Assembly (NCBI GenBank): GCA_001939945.1
Contig: MOEB01000034.1
Location: forward strand, 1 to 40,048
DNA length: 40,048 nt
Direction: 5' to 3'
From: Aerophototrophica crusticola
Lineage (GTDB): Bacteria > Pseudomonadota > Alphaproteobacteria > Azospirillales > Azospirillaceae
Part shown: piece by piece, positions 1-7,853 of the stretch
Numbering within the stretch: the stretch's first letter is position 1
Layout of the letters: every line of letters starts with the position of its first letter
The notes under the pieces: generated by a model
Told to the model about the DNA's origin: nothing
What the model saw: the letters and a program-made list of their open reading frames with translations, nothing else
Databases searched by the model: none
Position numbers and translations under genes: made by a program

Positions 1-1
1 C

Positions 2-172
2 CTGCAGCGCCTCCGCGTCGAGCGGGCCATGGAGCTGCTGGAGACGACGAGCCTCCCCCTGGGGGAGGTCGCCCACCGCGTCGGCTATGCCGAGCCGGGC
101 ACGCTGCGGCGGCTCATCCGCCGGCACGGGGCGGGCACCCCGCTGCGCCCCCGGCCGGCCGGCGCCGCCTGA
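2..172 (+). CDS. AraC-family regulator, C-terminal end (partial)
   Basis: The frame is open from the left edge and ends in TGA, giving the last 56 residues of a protein whose N-terminus lies outside the window. The piece reads LQRLRVERAMELLETTSLPL, then a second helix-turn-helix (EVAHRVGYAEPGTLRRLIRR) and a short Pro/Ala tail. This is the typical end of an AraC/XylS DNA-binding domain; the RVERAMELLE and VGYAE...RR spacing resembles the GlxA branch, which has an N-terminal amidase-like sensor domain. The target is unknown. The small membrane protein 139 bp downstream on the same strand may be a target or partner, but this rests on position only. Confidence 0.75.
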   Translation: MQRLRVERAMELLETTSLPLGEVAHRVGYAEPGTLRRLIRRHGAGTPLRPRPAGAA

Positions 173-310
173 GCGCCGGCCCCTCCCGCCGGCCCGCGCG
201 GTTTGTCAGATCCGGCCCGGATTTTGTCGGTTCCGCCACTAGGCGGCCTTGCCGCGCCAGGCGACACTTCCCGCGACGGGGCACACGGCACCGTGCCCGA
301 CGGAGGGACG

Positions 311-697
311 ATGAGCTGGCTGACACTCCTGCTGTGTTTCAAGATCATCTTCACGCTGGCCACCTGCGCCGCCCCGCTGCTGCTGCTGCCCGGCCCCCGC
401 CTGGCGCGCCTCTACCGCGTCGGGGCGGACGCCGTCCCCCTCGCCAGGCTGTACGGCGTCGCGCTGCTGGCGCTGCTGGTGGGCTACGCCTCCGGCATCG
501 GCCCGGCGGAGGCGGGCAGCTTCCCCGGCGGCGTCGTGGCCATGGGGATCGCCTCGAACGCCGGCGCCACGGCCGTGCTGCTGGCCACGGGGGCCTGGCG
601 CCGCGCCCGCGCCCTGACCTTGGCCTTCGGCGGGATCGCCGTCGCGCTCGCTGCGTCCTGTGCGGCGCCGGGGGCGGCCCTGCGGGCGGCCTGGTGA
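311..697 (+). CDS. small four-helix membrane protein, unknown function
   Basis: A 128-residue protein. I chose the ATG at 311 because GGAGGG lies 4-9 bases upstream; an in-frame ATG at 203 would add a Pro/Gly-rich stretch that does not look coding. Four hydrophobic segments are visible, at about residues 3-27, 46-62, 70-91 and 98-118, joined by short Arg-containing loops, so it should be an integral inner-membrane protein. I recognise no catalytic motif or named family. It follows the AraC-type regulator end on the same strand, with no clear promoter between. Function unassigned. Confidence 0.6.
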   Translation: MSWLTLLLCFKIIFTLATCAAPLLLLPGPRLARLYRVGADAVPLARLYGVALLALLVGYASGIGPAEAGSFPGGVVAMGIASNAGATAVLLATGAWRRARALTLAFGGIAVALAASCAAPGAALRAAW

Positions 698-719
698 CCC
701 GCGGCAGGCACCGCCGGCC

Positions 720-1031
720 ACCCTCCCCGCACCACGGCCCCGTCCGCCGCCCGCCAGCGCACGGCGCAGGTGCGCACGCACAGGTTCCGGTCCATGACCT
801 TGATGGCTTGGGCGGCCAGGTCGGCCAGACGCTGGCCGCGCAGCTCCCGCACCATGCGCCCGCCCGGCGCTTCCAGGGCCTGGGCCACCTGCTCGACCTG
901 GGCGGGGACGGCCTTCACCTCGTTGGCCACCACTGAGAACCCCCGCCCCGCCTCGCCGGCACGCGCAGCCTCGATCATGGCGTTGAGCGCCAGGATGCGG
1001 TCTGGCCGGTGATCGCGCGGATGGCCTCGGT
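720..1031 (-). pseudogene. methyl-accepting chemotaxis protein remnant, frameshifted and truncated
   Basis: Read on the minus strand, one frame gives [11 protein letters not shown] and the next gives [20 protein letters not shown] followed by [20 protein letters not shown]. These are the two halves of the conserved signalling tip of a chemoreceptor (normally I-A-x-Q-T-N-L-L-A-L-N-A-x-I-E-A-A-R). The frames join at about 997-1001, where one base is missing. After the receptor helix comes [20 protein letters not shown], which resembles the D-R-N-L-Y-E-R-T-x-D-V-R-W-W-A-T motif I associate with a C-terminal sensor of some Azospirillum-type receptors; several usual residues are changed (Y to C, E to V, W to R). 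The similarity stops near 720. There is no ligand-binding N-terminus, so this is a dead fragment. Confidence 0.7.
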
Positions 1032-1404
1032 GCGGGCGGGGGCCGCGGGTGGGCTGGAAAGGCCGGCATGGTGTCAGCCATCGCGGCCTCGGCCCGGCAC
1101 GGCGTCACCGCAGGCCAGACGACCGCCTGCCGCCGTGTGCGGGAAGGGGCACCGGGGGCCGGGAGGGTGCTCCCGGGCCCGGCGCTTGGCTGGTGGATGC
1201 ACGGCGAAGGCGGCAACCCCGGCGGGGCCGCCGGACCCGGGTGGCGGCTGGCGGCCGGCCCATCGGGTACCCCGGCCGGCTCCCCGGACCGGGCGGGTCC
1301 CCGGCAGTGCCGACCAAGCCCCGGAAGGCTAGCCGGGCAGGGCGGCCCCGCCAAGGGCATGGTAATGCCACAGGGTTCGGGAACATGGCCCTTCCCCTTC
1401 CTTG
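1032..1404. other. gene-free GC-rich stretch
   Basis: Open frames exist on both strands because stop codons are rare at this base composition. None has a ribosome binding site with a recognisable protein, and the translations are low-complexity Pro/Arg/Gly strings. It may be decayed sequence of the chemotaxis-receptor gene. Confidence 0.5.
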
Positions 1405-1520
1405 CTTTCAAAAAAGATTAAACTGAAATTCGAGGCAAATCAGGGATTTGTTGCTGTATCGCACCGCTATGTTAACAGGTTGATCGGCGCGTTATTACCT
1501 CTATCGAAAGGTTGCCGCCT
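1405..1520 (+). promoter_or_regulatory. AT-rich region, likely promoter of the Flp/Tad operon
   Basis: About 110 bases are strikingly AT-rich against the surroundings, with runs such as TTTCAAAAAAGATTAAACTG and ATGTTAACAGGTTGATC. It is the only such stretch upstream of flp and lies 200-300 bases before it, so the operon promoter probably sits here, leaving a long leader. I could not fix a -35/-10 pair and saw no clean TTAA-N7-TTAA CtrA box. From here to 1726 I see no gene. Confidence 0.45.
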
Positions 1521-1726
1521 GGGCCTGCCGCCCGCATGCTTGTTCATGCCGCAGGACGCGGCGACGGCGACGGGGCGCCTCGGCCCACGCCGTCCATCCC
1601 CCCACCCGAGGCATCCCAAGAAGCGTAACGGCACGGGACCGGCCCCCAGCGGGGCGCGGCATGACCCCGGCATCCGCGGCCCCCCGGCCCGGGTGGTCGG
1701 CCCGGCTCAACCCTGACGAGGACCTG

Positions 1727-1966
1727 ATGACCGCCAAGACCCTGACTTCCCGTTCCTTCCGTTCCGTCCTGCGCGACCGCAAGGGCGTGTCCGCCCTGGA
1801 GTACGGCCTGCTGGCCGCCCTGATCGCCGCCGCGGTGATCACCGCCGCCACCACCTTCGGCGGCAGCCTGAACACCGCCTTCGACGGCCTGGGCAACAAG
1901 CTGGAGGCCGAGGTGAACAAGGTCGGCGCCTCCGGCGGCTCCGGCGGCTCCGGCGGCAGCCGCTGA
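1727..1966 (+). CDS. flp: Flp-type pilin
   Basis: Major subunit of the Flp/Tad pilus, 79 residues. The prepilin signature is RKG followed by VSALEYGLLAALIAAAVITA: cleavage is expected after Gly, leaving Val at +1, Glu at +5 and Tyr at +6, as in Flp pilins, followed by the single hydrophobic helix. The ATG at 1727 follows GACGAGGACCTG; an upstream in-frame ATG at 1661 would add residues before the usual short leader. The C-terminus is an unusual Gly-Ser tail, ASGGSGGSGGSR. It is the first gene of the pilus operon, and its peptidase (CpaA) is encoded 25 bases downstream. Confidence 0.92.
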   Translation: MTAKTLTSRSFRSVLRDRKGVSALEYGLLAALIAAAVITAATTFGGSLNTAFDGLGNKLEAEVNKVGASGGSGGSGGSR

Positions 1967-1991
1967 CGGCCCGGGCGGGGGAGGTCCGGCC

Positions 1992-2519
1992 ATGCACGGG
2001 TTCGCCCTGGTCCTGCCGGCCGCCGCCGCCTGCTACCTCCTCGCCGCCGCGACGGACGTGGCGGCGAGGGTGATCCCCGACCGGTGCAGCGTCGCCCTGG
2101 TCCTGCTGACCCTGGCCCACCACGGCCTAGCGGGCGGGGCGACGCAGGCGGGGATGGCCCTGGCCGTGGGCGCCGCCGTCTTCCTGGCCCTCTCCCTGCT
2201 CTGCATGGCGGGGGTGATGGGGGGCGGCGACGCCAAGCTGCTGGGCGCCAGCGCCGCCCTGTTGGGCCCGGCCCTGCTGCCGGAGTTCCTGCTCACCACC
2301 GCGCTGGCGGGGGGTGCCCTGTCCCTGGCCTACCTCTTGGCCCACCGGCTGATGAGGGAAGCCAGGACCCTTCCCCCCGCCCCCGGCCCCCGCACCACCG
2401 CCCGCAAGCTCCGCCAAGCCCTGGCGGCGGAGCGGCGGCGGGTGGCCCGGGCGCCCACCCTGCCCTACGGCGTCGCCATCGCCGCCGGGGCCCTGGGCAC
2501 CGCGGCCCTCGCATCCTGA
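1992..2519 (+). CDS. cpaA: CpaA/TadV prepilin peptidase (A24)
   Basis: Inner-membrane aspartic peptidase that cleaves and matures the Flp prepilin and the TadE-type pseudopilins. It has 175 residues, with the two catalytic aspartates of the A24 family visible: Asp22 in ATDVAARVIPD and Asp80 in GGGDAKLLG. Several hydrophobic segments alternate with short loops. Residues 120-150 form a basic Pro/Arg-rich cytoplasmic loop before a last membrane segment, so the protein is slightly longer than minimal TadV. GGGGGAGG precedes the ATG. It follows flp and precedes cpaB, the standard order. Confidence 0.92.
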   Translation: MHGFALVLPAAAACYLLAAATDVAARVIPDRCSVALVLLTLAHHGLAGGATQAGMALAVGAAVFLALSLLCMAGVMGGGDAKLLGASAALLGPALLPEFLLTTALAGGALSLAYLLAHRLMREARTLPPAPGPRTTARKLRQALAAERRRVARAPTLPYGVAIAAGALGTAALAS

Positions 2520-2550
2520 CCCCTGCTTCCCCTCCCGGAGAGGACGTCCC

Positions 2551-3435
2551 ATGTTGCTGCGCGTCACCCTGATCGGCGTCTTCCTGGTCTCCCTCTGCGC
2601 CATCGGCCTGGTGCTGTTCCGCCCGGCGCCGGAGCCCGCCCCCGCCCAGGTGGCGGAGGCGCCGGCCCCCGCCCCGCCGGCCGTGCTGGTGGCCGCCCGC
2701 GACATCCCGTTGGGCTCCCTTCTGCGCGACGGCGACCTGCGCTGGCAGGAATGGGCCGGGCCGGAGGTGCCCGTGGGCTTCGTCGCCCGCGACCCCGCCA
2801 ACCCCGACAGCGCCGTCTATCTGGGCGCCGTGGCCCGCCGCGGCTTCGTGGTGGGGGAGCCGGTGCAGGCCGGCTACCTGGTCAAGCCGGGGGAGCGGGG
2901 CTTCCTGGCCGCCGTGCTGACCCCCGGCCACCGCGCGGTGGCGGTGAGCGTGGACGCCACCAGCGCCGCCAGCGGCCTGATCTGGCCGGGCGACCGGGTG
3001 GACGTGATCCTGACCCAGACCTTCGACGACGGCACCAGCCGCCCCACCCGCAAGGCGGTGGGGGAGACGGTGCTGCGCGACGTGCGCGTCCTGTCCATCG
3101 ACCAGACCTTCCAGGAGACGGCCACCAGCGGCGGCGGCACCCTGCCGGCGGAGCTGCGGGTCCCCCGCACCGTGACGCTGGAGGCCAGCCCCGCGGACGC
3201 GGAGCGCATCGCCGTCGCCGCGGGCCTGGGCCGCCTGACCCTGGCCCTGCGCAGCCTGGGCCGAACCGACGCGGAGGCGGACCCGGAGGTGGCCCTGGCC
3301 ACCAAGCCTTCCCCCACCTGGGCGGCCGACGTCTCCCCCGCCCTGGCGCTGGTGCCCGGGTCCCGCCCGGCCAACCCCGGCGGGGGGCCCGGCGGCCCCA
3401 CCATCCTGCGCGGCTCCGACCGGCCCTCCCGCTGA
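2551..3435 (+). CDS. cpaB: CpaB/RcpC pilus assembly protein
   Basis: Periplasmic Flp pilus assembly protein that works with the secretin. It has 294 residues: an N-terminal membrane anchor (about 5-24, VTLIGVFLVSLCAIGLVLF), a Pro/Ala linker, then a SAF domain starting at VLVAARDIPLGSLLRDGDL, and a second RcpC domain containing AVAVSVDATSAASGLIWPGD and VDVILTQTF, the usual family signature. The tail after residue 250 is Pro/Gly-rich. GGAGAGGA lies upstream of the ATG. It sits between the peptidase and the secretin genes, with 31- and 23-base gaps, clearly in one operon. Confidence 0.92.
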   Translation: MLLRVTLIGVFLVSLCAIGLVLFRPAPEPAPAQVAEAPAPAPPAVLVAARDIPLGSLLRDGDLRWQEWAGPEVPVGFVARDPANPDSAVYLGAVARRGFVVGEPVQAGYLVKPGERGFLAAVLTPGHRAVAVSVDATSAASGLIWPGDRVDVILTQTFDDGTSRPTRKAVGETVLRDVRVLSIDQTFQETATSGGGTLPAELRVPRTVTLEASPADAERIAVAAGLGRLTLALRSLGRTDAEADPEVALATKPSPTWAADVSPALALVPGSRPANPGGGPGGPTILRGSDRPSR

Positions 3436-3458
3436 CCGCCTTTCCCAGGACACGCCCC

Positions 3459-4880
3459 ATGCATCCCAGCGACCCCAAGCACCGCCCCTGGCGCGCCACC
3501 CTGGCCCTGGCCGCCCTGCTGGCCGCCCCCGCCCTGCCCGCCCCGCCCGCCTGGGGGCAGTCGCCGGCCCCCGTCACCGTTGCCGCCCCGGGCGCCCAGG
3601 CCATCAGCCTGGAGGTGGGCAGCGGCCGGTCCGTGCCCCTGCCCCAGCCCGCCGCCACCCTGTTCGTCGCCTCCCCCGACATCGCCGACGTGCAGGCCCC
3701 GGCCCAGGCGCGCAGCTTCTTCGTCACCGCCAAGAAGCCCGGCCGCACCACCATCTATGCCCTGGACGGGTCCGGCCGGCAGATCGCGGCGCTGGAGGTT
3801 TCCGTCAGCCAGCCATTGTCGGCCATCCGCCAGCACCTGTCCCGCGCCTTCCCCGACCTGAAAGCGGAGGTGGAGAGCACGCCCGCCGGGTTGGTGGTCA
3901 GCGGCAGCGTCACCAACCCCATGGAGGCGGCCGCCACGGTGGAGGCGGTGCGCCAGTTCGTGGGCGAGGCGCAGCCGGTGGTGAACCGCCTGGCCGTCAC
4001 CGGCAGCACCCAGGTGAACCTGCGGGTGCGGGTGGCGGAGGTGTCCCGCACGGTGACGGAGGAGCTGGGCTTCAACTGGGAGAGCTTCTTCAGCTTCGGC
4101 AACTTCAGTTTCGGCATCGCCACCGGCCGCGACGCCCTGTCCGGCGATACCATCCTGCGCGCCGCCAGCGGGGCCGCCGCCATCCCGCTCGGCTACCGGA
4201 ACGGCAACGTGGACGTGAACGCCATCGTGGACGCCCTGGCCCGCGACGGGCTGGTGACCATCCTGGCGGAGCCGAACCTGACGGCGGTGTCGGGGGAGAC
4301 GGCCAGCTTCCTGGCGGGCGGGGAGTTCCCCATCCCCGTCAGCCGCCGCGACGACGAGATCACCATCGAGTTCAAGAAGTTCGGCGTCAGCCTGGACTTC
4401 ACGCCCACGGTCATGTCCGGCGGCCGCATCAGCATGCGCGTCCGGCCGGAGGTGAGTGAGCTGACCGACGAGGGGGCGGTGAACATCCGCAACCTGGTGA
4501 TCCCGGCGCTCAGCGTCCGCCGCGCCGAGACGACGGTGGAGCTGGGAAGCGGGCAGAGCTTCGCCATCGCCGGCCTGCTGCAGGACAACACCCGCAACAC
4601 CGTCGACCAGGTGCCGGGCCTGGGCAAGATCCCCGTCCTGGGCGCCCTGTTCAGCTCCAGCCGCTTCCAGCGGGAGGAGACGGAGCTGGTGATCGTCGTC
4701 ACCCCCTACCTGGTGCGGCCCACCGGCGGCCCGGCCAGCTTGCGCCTGCCCACCGACGGCTACGCCCCGCCCACGGACCTGGAGCGCATCTTCCTGAACC
4801 GGCTGAACCGGCCGGGCCAGCCCCTGGTGGGGCCGGGCGGCGCCCGCCTCAGCGGCGATGCCGGCTTCATCCTGGAATGA
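3459..4880 (+). CDS. cpaC: CpaC/RcpA outer-membrane secretin
   Basis: Forms the outer-membrane channel of the Flp/Tad pilus. It has 473 residues from the ATG at 3459, which is preceded by CCCAGGA. A signal peptide (about 1-33, ending PPAWGQ) is followed by the pilus/secretin N-terminal domain (SLEVGSGRSVPLPQPAATLF), a BON-like domain around VVSGSVTNPMEAAATVEAVR, and the secretin domain with LAEPNLTAVSGETASFLAGG, FTPTVMSGGRISMRVRPEVS and VPGLGKIPVLGALFSS. The C-terminal ELVIVVTPYLVRP is the usual secretin end. The next gene is the CpaD lipoprotein. Confidence 0.95.
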   Translation: MHPSDPKHRPWRATLALAALLAAPALPAPPAWGQSPAPVTVAAPGAQAISLEVGSGRSVPLPQPAATLFVASPDIADVQAPAQARSFFVTAKKPGRTTIYALDGSGRQIAALEVSVSQPLSAIRQHLSRAFPDLKAEVESTPAGLVVSGSVTNPMEAAATVEAVRQFVGEAQPVVNRLAVTGSTQVNLRVRVAEVSRTVTEELGFNWESFFSFGNFSFGIATGRDALSGDTILRAASGAAAIPLGYRNGNVDVNAIVDALARDGLVTILAEPNLTAVSGETASFLAGGEFPIPVSRRDDEITIEFKKFGVSLDFTPTVMSGGRISMRVRPEVSELTDEGAVNIRNLVIPALSVRRAETTVELGSGQSFAIAGLLQDNTRNTVDQVPGLGKIPVLGALFSSSRFQREETELVIVVTPYLVRPTGGPASLRLPTDGYAPPTDLERIFLNRLNRPGQPLVGPGGARLSGDAGFILE

Positions 4881-4909
4881 CCCCCCGCCCCTTCGCCGGA
4901 GAGCATGCC

Positions 4910-5266
4910 ATGCCCCGCCTGATCCCCCTGGCCGCCCTGGCCGCCCTGCCCCTGGCCGCGGCCTGCACGACGCCCGAGCAGATGGCCCGCCCCATCCCCC
5001 AGACCGCCCCGCTGGAGGGCAAGTGCCAGCCCTGGCCCGACATCCAGGATCTGGGCATCCCCGGCCCCGGCCTGCTGGGCTGCTCCAACCGGGAGAACCT
5101 GGCCGCCATGGTGGCGGACCCGCGGGACCTGGAGCAGGGCCGCGCCCTGGCCCCGGCCGACGGCACCCACGCCGCAGCGGCCGTCGAGCGCTACCGCGCC
5201 GACAAGGTGAAGCCCTTCCCGTCCGAGACCGCCACCGGCGGCCGCGGCGCTTCCCTGAACCAGTGA
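4910..5266 (+). CDS. cpaD: CpaD-like pilus lipoprotein, short form
   Basis: Small lipoprotein of the Flp pilus, 118 residues. The signal peptide ends LAALPLAAAC, so Cys21 should be lipidated. The body carries the CpaD core: GCSNRENLAAMVADPRDLEQ followed by a conserved PADGTHAAAAVERYR stretch. CpaD proteins I know are around 200 residues and begin with a longer domain; here only the C-terminal core follows the lipobox. There is no frame break, so this looks like a natural short variant. The ATG at 4910 has CGGAGAG upstream. It lies between the secretin and cpaE, the usual CpaD position. Confidence 0.85.
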   Translation: MPRLIPLAALAALPLAAACTTPEQMARPIPQTAPLEGKCQPWPDIQDLGIPGPGLLGCSNRENLAAMVADPRDLEQGRALAPADGTHAAAAVERYRADKVKPFPSETATGGRGASLNQ

Positions 5267-5274
5267 GGCCCGCC

Positions 5275-6462
5275 ATGGATGGCAGCTTGCTCCCCCTCCC
5301 CCGGCCCGAGGCGCCGCTGGCCGACCGCAGCCGCCGGCTGCTGGCCTATGTCACCGACCCGGAGTCGGAGGGGCTGCTGAAGCGCCTCGCCACCCCCCAC
5401 TTCGCCGGGGTGGAGGTGCGCCGCGGCGGCGTGGACACGGCGGTGAGGGAGCTGCGCCAGCAACGCTCCCCCGACGTGCTGCTGGTGGACCTGTCCGGCG
5501 TGGCCCTGAAGGTGGGCGCCATGGAGCGGCTGGCGGAGGTCTGCGACCCCGACGTGTCCGTCATGGCCCTGGGCGACAGCAACGACATCGCGCTGTACCG
5601 CGGGCTCCAATCCTTGGGAGTCGCGGAATACTTCTACAAGCCCCTGCCTGCCGACCAGCTCGGCCAGGCCCTGGCGAGCCTCGCCCGCGGGGCCAACGGC
5701 ACCGGCCCTCGCGCCCGCGCCGGCAAGGTGGTGGCGGTGGCCGGGGTGCGCGGCGGCGCGGGGGCCACCACCCTGGCCATCAACCTGGCCCACCGCTTGG
5801 CGGCGGAGGGGCGGCGGGTGGCCCTGGTGGATTTGGACCTGTCCGGCGGCACGGTGGCCCTGGGCCTGGACCTGAAGCCCGCCGCCGCCCTGCGGGAGGC
5901 CCTGGAGGCGCCGGAGCGGCTGGACGATTTGTTCCTGGAGCGGGCCGTCGTCTCCGCCGGCGACAGGCTAGACGTGCTGGCGGCGGAGGAAGGGCCGGGC
6001 CACGCGCCCGAGCCGCGACCCGACGCGGTGGCCGCCCTGCTGCACCGGCTGGCCCGGCGCTACCATTACGTGGTGGCAGACCTGCCCCGCGGGGCGCTCG
6101 CCGCCCCCATCCTGGCCCTGGCGGGGGCGCGGCTGCTGGTCTCCGACCCCAGCCTCGCAGGTGCCCGGGACGCGTTGCGGCTGTCCCAGGCCCTGGGCGC
6201 CGCCACCCCGACCCTGGTGGCCCTGAACCGGGCGGGCCAGCCCGGCGGCCTGTCGGTTCAGGACTTCGCCAAGGCCCTGGGCCGCAAGCCGGACGCCCAG
6301 GTGGACTGGCTGCCCAAGCCCCTGGGCCTTGCGGCCGTGCAGGGGGTGGTGGCCTCGGCCCAGTGCCGCCCCTTCCGCGCGCAACTCGACGCCCTGGCCG
6401 CCCAGATCACCGGCCGCGCCGCGCCCGCCCGCCCCGGCCTGCTCGCGAGGTTCCGTCGATGA
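5275..6462 (+). CDS. cpaE: CpaE/TadZ pilus localisation ATPase-like protein
   Basis: MinD/ParA-like protein that places the Tad machine, probably at the cell pole. It has 395 residues. Residues 21-135 form a response-regulator-like domain (LLAYVTDPESEGLLKRL, VLLVDLSG, EYFYKPL). From 151 comes a P-loop domain with GVRGGAGATTLAINLAHRLA, where the usual signature lysines are replaced by Arg159 and Ala164; this is common in CpaE/TadZ and suggests weak or absent ATP hydrolysis. VALVDLDLSGGTVALGLDL is the ParA-type switch. The stop overlaps the cpaF start by ATGA, indicating coupled translation. Confidence 0.93.
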   Translation: MDGSLLPLPRPEAPLADRSRRLLAYVTDPESEGLLKRLATPHFAGVEVRRGGVDTAVRELRQQRSPDVLLVDLSGVALKVGAMERLAEVCDPDVSVMALGDSNDIALYRGLQSLGVAEYFYKPLPADQLGQALASLARGANGTGPRARAGKVVAVAGVRGGAGATTLAINLAHRLAAEGRRVALVDLDLSGGTVALGLDLKPAAALREALEAPERLDDLFLERAVVSAGDRLDVLAAEEGPGHAPEPRPDAVAALLHRLARRYHYVVADLPRGALAAPILALAGARLLVSDPSLAGARDALRLSQALGAATPTLVALNRAGQPGGLSVQDFAKALGRKPDAQVDWLPKPLGLAAVQGVVASAQCRPFRAQLDALAAQITGRAAPARPGLLARFRR

Positions 6463-7838
6463 CCGCCCTGTTCGGCCGCAAGGCCCGGCTGGAGCCGGAG
6501 CCCGGCCCCGCCCCCCTTCCCCCGCCGCTGCCCGCCTGGACGCCCCAGGCCGAGCCGGCGCCCGCCAACGCCGCCCGGCAGAAATCCCTGGACGCCATCC
6601 GGCAGGAAGCCCTGTCCCGCATCGACCCGGCCGCCGTCGCCAAGCTGGACCCCGCCGCCCTGCGGCCCCAGCTGGAGCGGCTGGTGGATGAGATCGCCAC
6701 CGCGTCCCGCGTCCAGCTCAACGGGCGGGAGCAGGCAGAGCTGGCGGCCGACCTGGCCAACGACATGCTGGGGCTGGGCCCGCTGGAGCCGCTGCTGGCG
6801 GACGACGGCATCACCGACATCATGGTGAACGGCCCCCACCGGGTGTTCGTGGAGCAGCGGGGCCGGCTGCACCTGTCCAACGTGCGCTTCCGCGACGCGC
6901 AGCACGTGCTGAACGTGGCCCAGCGCATCGCCTCGGGCATCGGCCGGCGGGTGGACGAATCCAGCCCCATGGTGGATGCCCGCCTGGCCGACGGCAGCCG
7001 CGTCAACATCGTCGTGCCACCCCTGGCGCTCGACGGCACCTGCATCTCCATCCGCAAGTTCGCCCGCCGCCGCATCGACTTCGCCAAGCTGGTGGAGAGC
7101 CGGTCCATGAGCGAGGCCCTGGCACGGGTGCTGGAGATCGTCGCCCGCTGCCGCCTGAACGTGGTGATCAGCGGCGGCACCGGGGCGGGCAAGACCACCC
7201 TGCTGAACGCCATGTCCCGCCTGATCGACCCGGGCGAGCGGGTGGTGACCATCGAGGACGCGGCGGAGCTGCAACTGCAACAGCCCCACGTGGTGCGGCT
7301 GGAGACGCGGCCCCCCAACCTGGAGGGGCAGGGCCAGGTGACCCAGCGCGATTTGGTGCGCAACGCGCTGCGCATGCGCCCCGACCGCATCATCATCGGC
7401 GAGGTCCGCGGGGCGGAGGCCTTCGACATGCTCCAGGCCATGAACACGGGCCATGACGGCTCCATGTCCACCATCCACGCCAACAACGCCCGGGAGGCCA
7501 TCGGCCGCATGGAGAACATGGTGCTGATGGGCAATGTGGGCCTGCCGCAGCGGGCCATCCGCCAGCAGGTGGCTAGCGCCGTCAACCTGATCGTCCAGGT
7601 GCAGCGCATGCGCGACGGCGTCCGCCGCGTCACCCAGGTGGCGGAGGTGGCGGGGCTGGAGGGCGATGTGGTGGTGCTCCAGGACCTGTTCACCTTCGAG
7701 ATGGCGGGGGAGGAGCGGGACGGCACCCTGCGCGGCAGCTTCCGCTCCAGCGGCGTGCGGCCGGGCTTCATCGACCGGCTGTCCTATTTCGGCCTCGACG
7801 GCGCCTACATGGCCGCCGTCGAGGCCGGCCGGGCCTGA
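6459..7838 (+). CDS. cpaF: CpaF/TadA secretion ATPase
   Basis: Cytoplasmic hexameric ATPase that powers Flp pilus assembly, 459 residues. The N-terminal 80 residues are variable and Pro/Ala-rich. The family region begins at NDMLGLGPLEPLLADDGITD (about 101). Walker A is GGTGAGKTT at 239-247, the Asp box is around VVTIEDAAELQL, Walker B is RIIIGEVRGAEA at 310-321, and the His box is GHDGSMSTIHANN at 331-343. All catalytic motifs are intact. The start overlaps the cpaE stop by four bases. Confidence 0.96.
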   Translation: MTALFGRKARLEPEPGPAPLPPPLPAWTPQAEPAPANAARQKSLDAIRQEALSRIDPAAVAKLDPAALRPQLERLVDEIATASRVQLNGREQAELAADLANDMLGLGPLEPLLADDGITDIMVNGPHRVFVEQRGRLHLSNVRFRDAQHVLNVAQRIASGIGRRVDESSPMVDARLADGSRVNIVVPPLALDGTCISIRKFARRRIDFAKLVESRSMSEALARVLEIVARCRLNVVISGGTGAGKTTLLNAMSRLIDPGERVVTIEDAAELQLQQPHVVRLETRPPNLEGQGQVTQRDLVRNALRMRPDRIIIGEVRGAEAFDMLQAMNTGHDGSMSTIHANNAREAIGRMENMVLMGNVGLPQRAIRQQVASAVNLIVQVQRMRDGVRRVTQVAEVAGLEGDVVVLQDLFTFEMAGEERDGTLRGSFRSSGVRPGFIDRLSYFGLDGAYMAAVEAGRA

Positions 7839-7853
7839 GCGGGGAGCGCGCCC

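Noticed and set aside
1194-1201. Another TGGATGCA
   Set aside because: It is isolated, lacks the flanking TTTT or AAAA and lies in no promoter of the regulon; taken as background.
1405-1520. CtrA-type box before flp
   Set aside because: TTAA and TTAAC occur, but not at the seven-base spacing required.
1402-1716. Open frame in the flp leader that could encode a 104-residue protein
   Set aside because: No ribosome binding site, no recognisable fold, and it begins in the AT-rich promoter patch.
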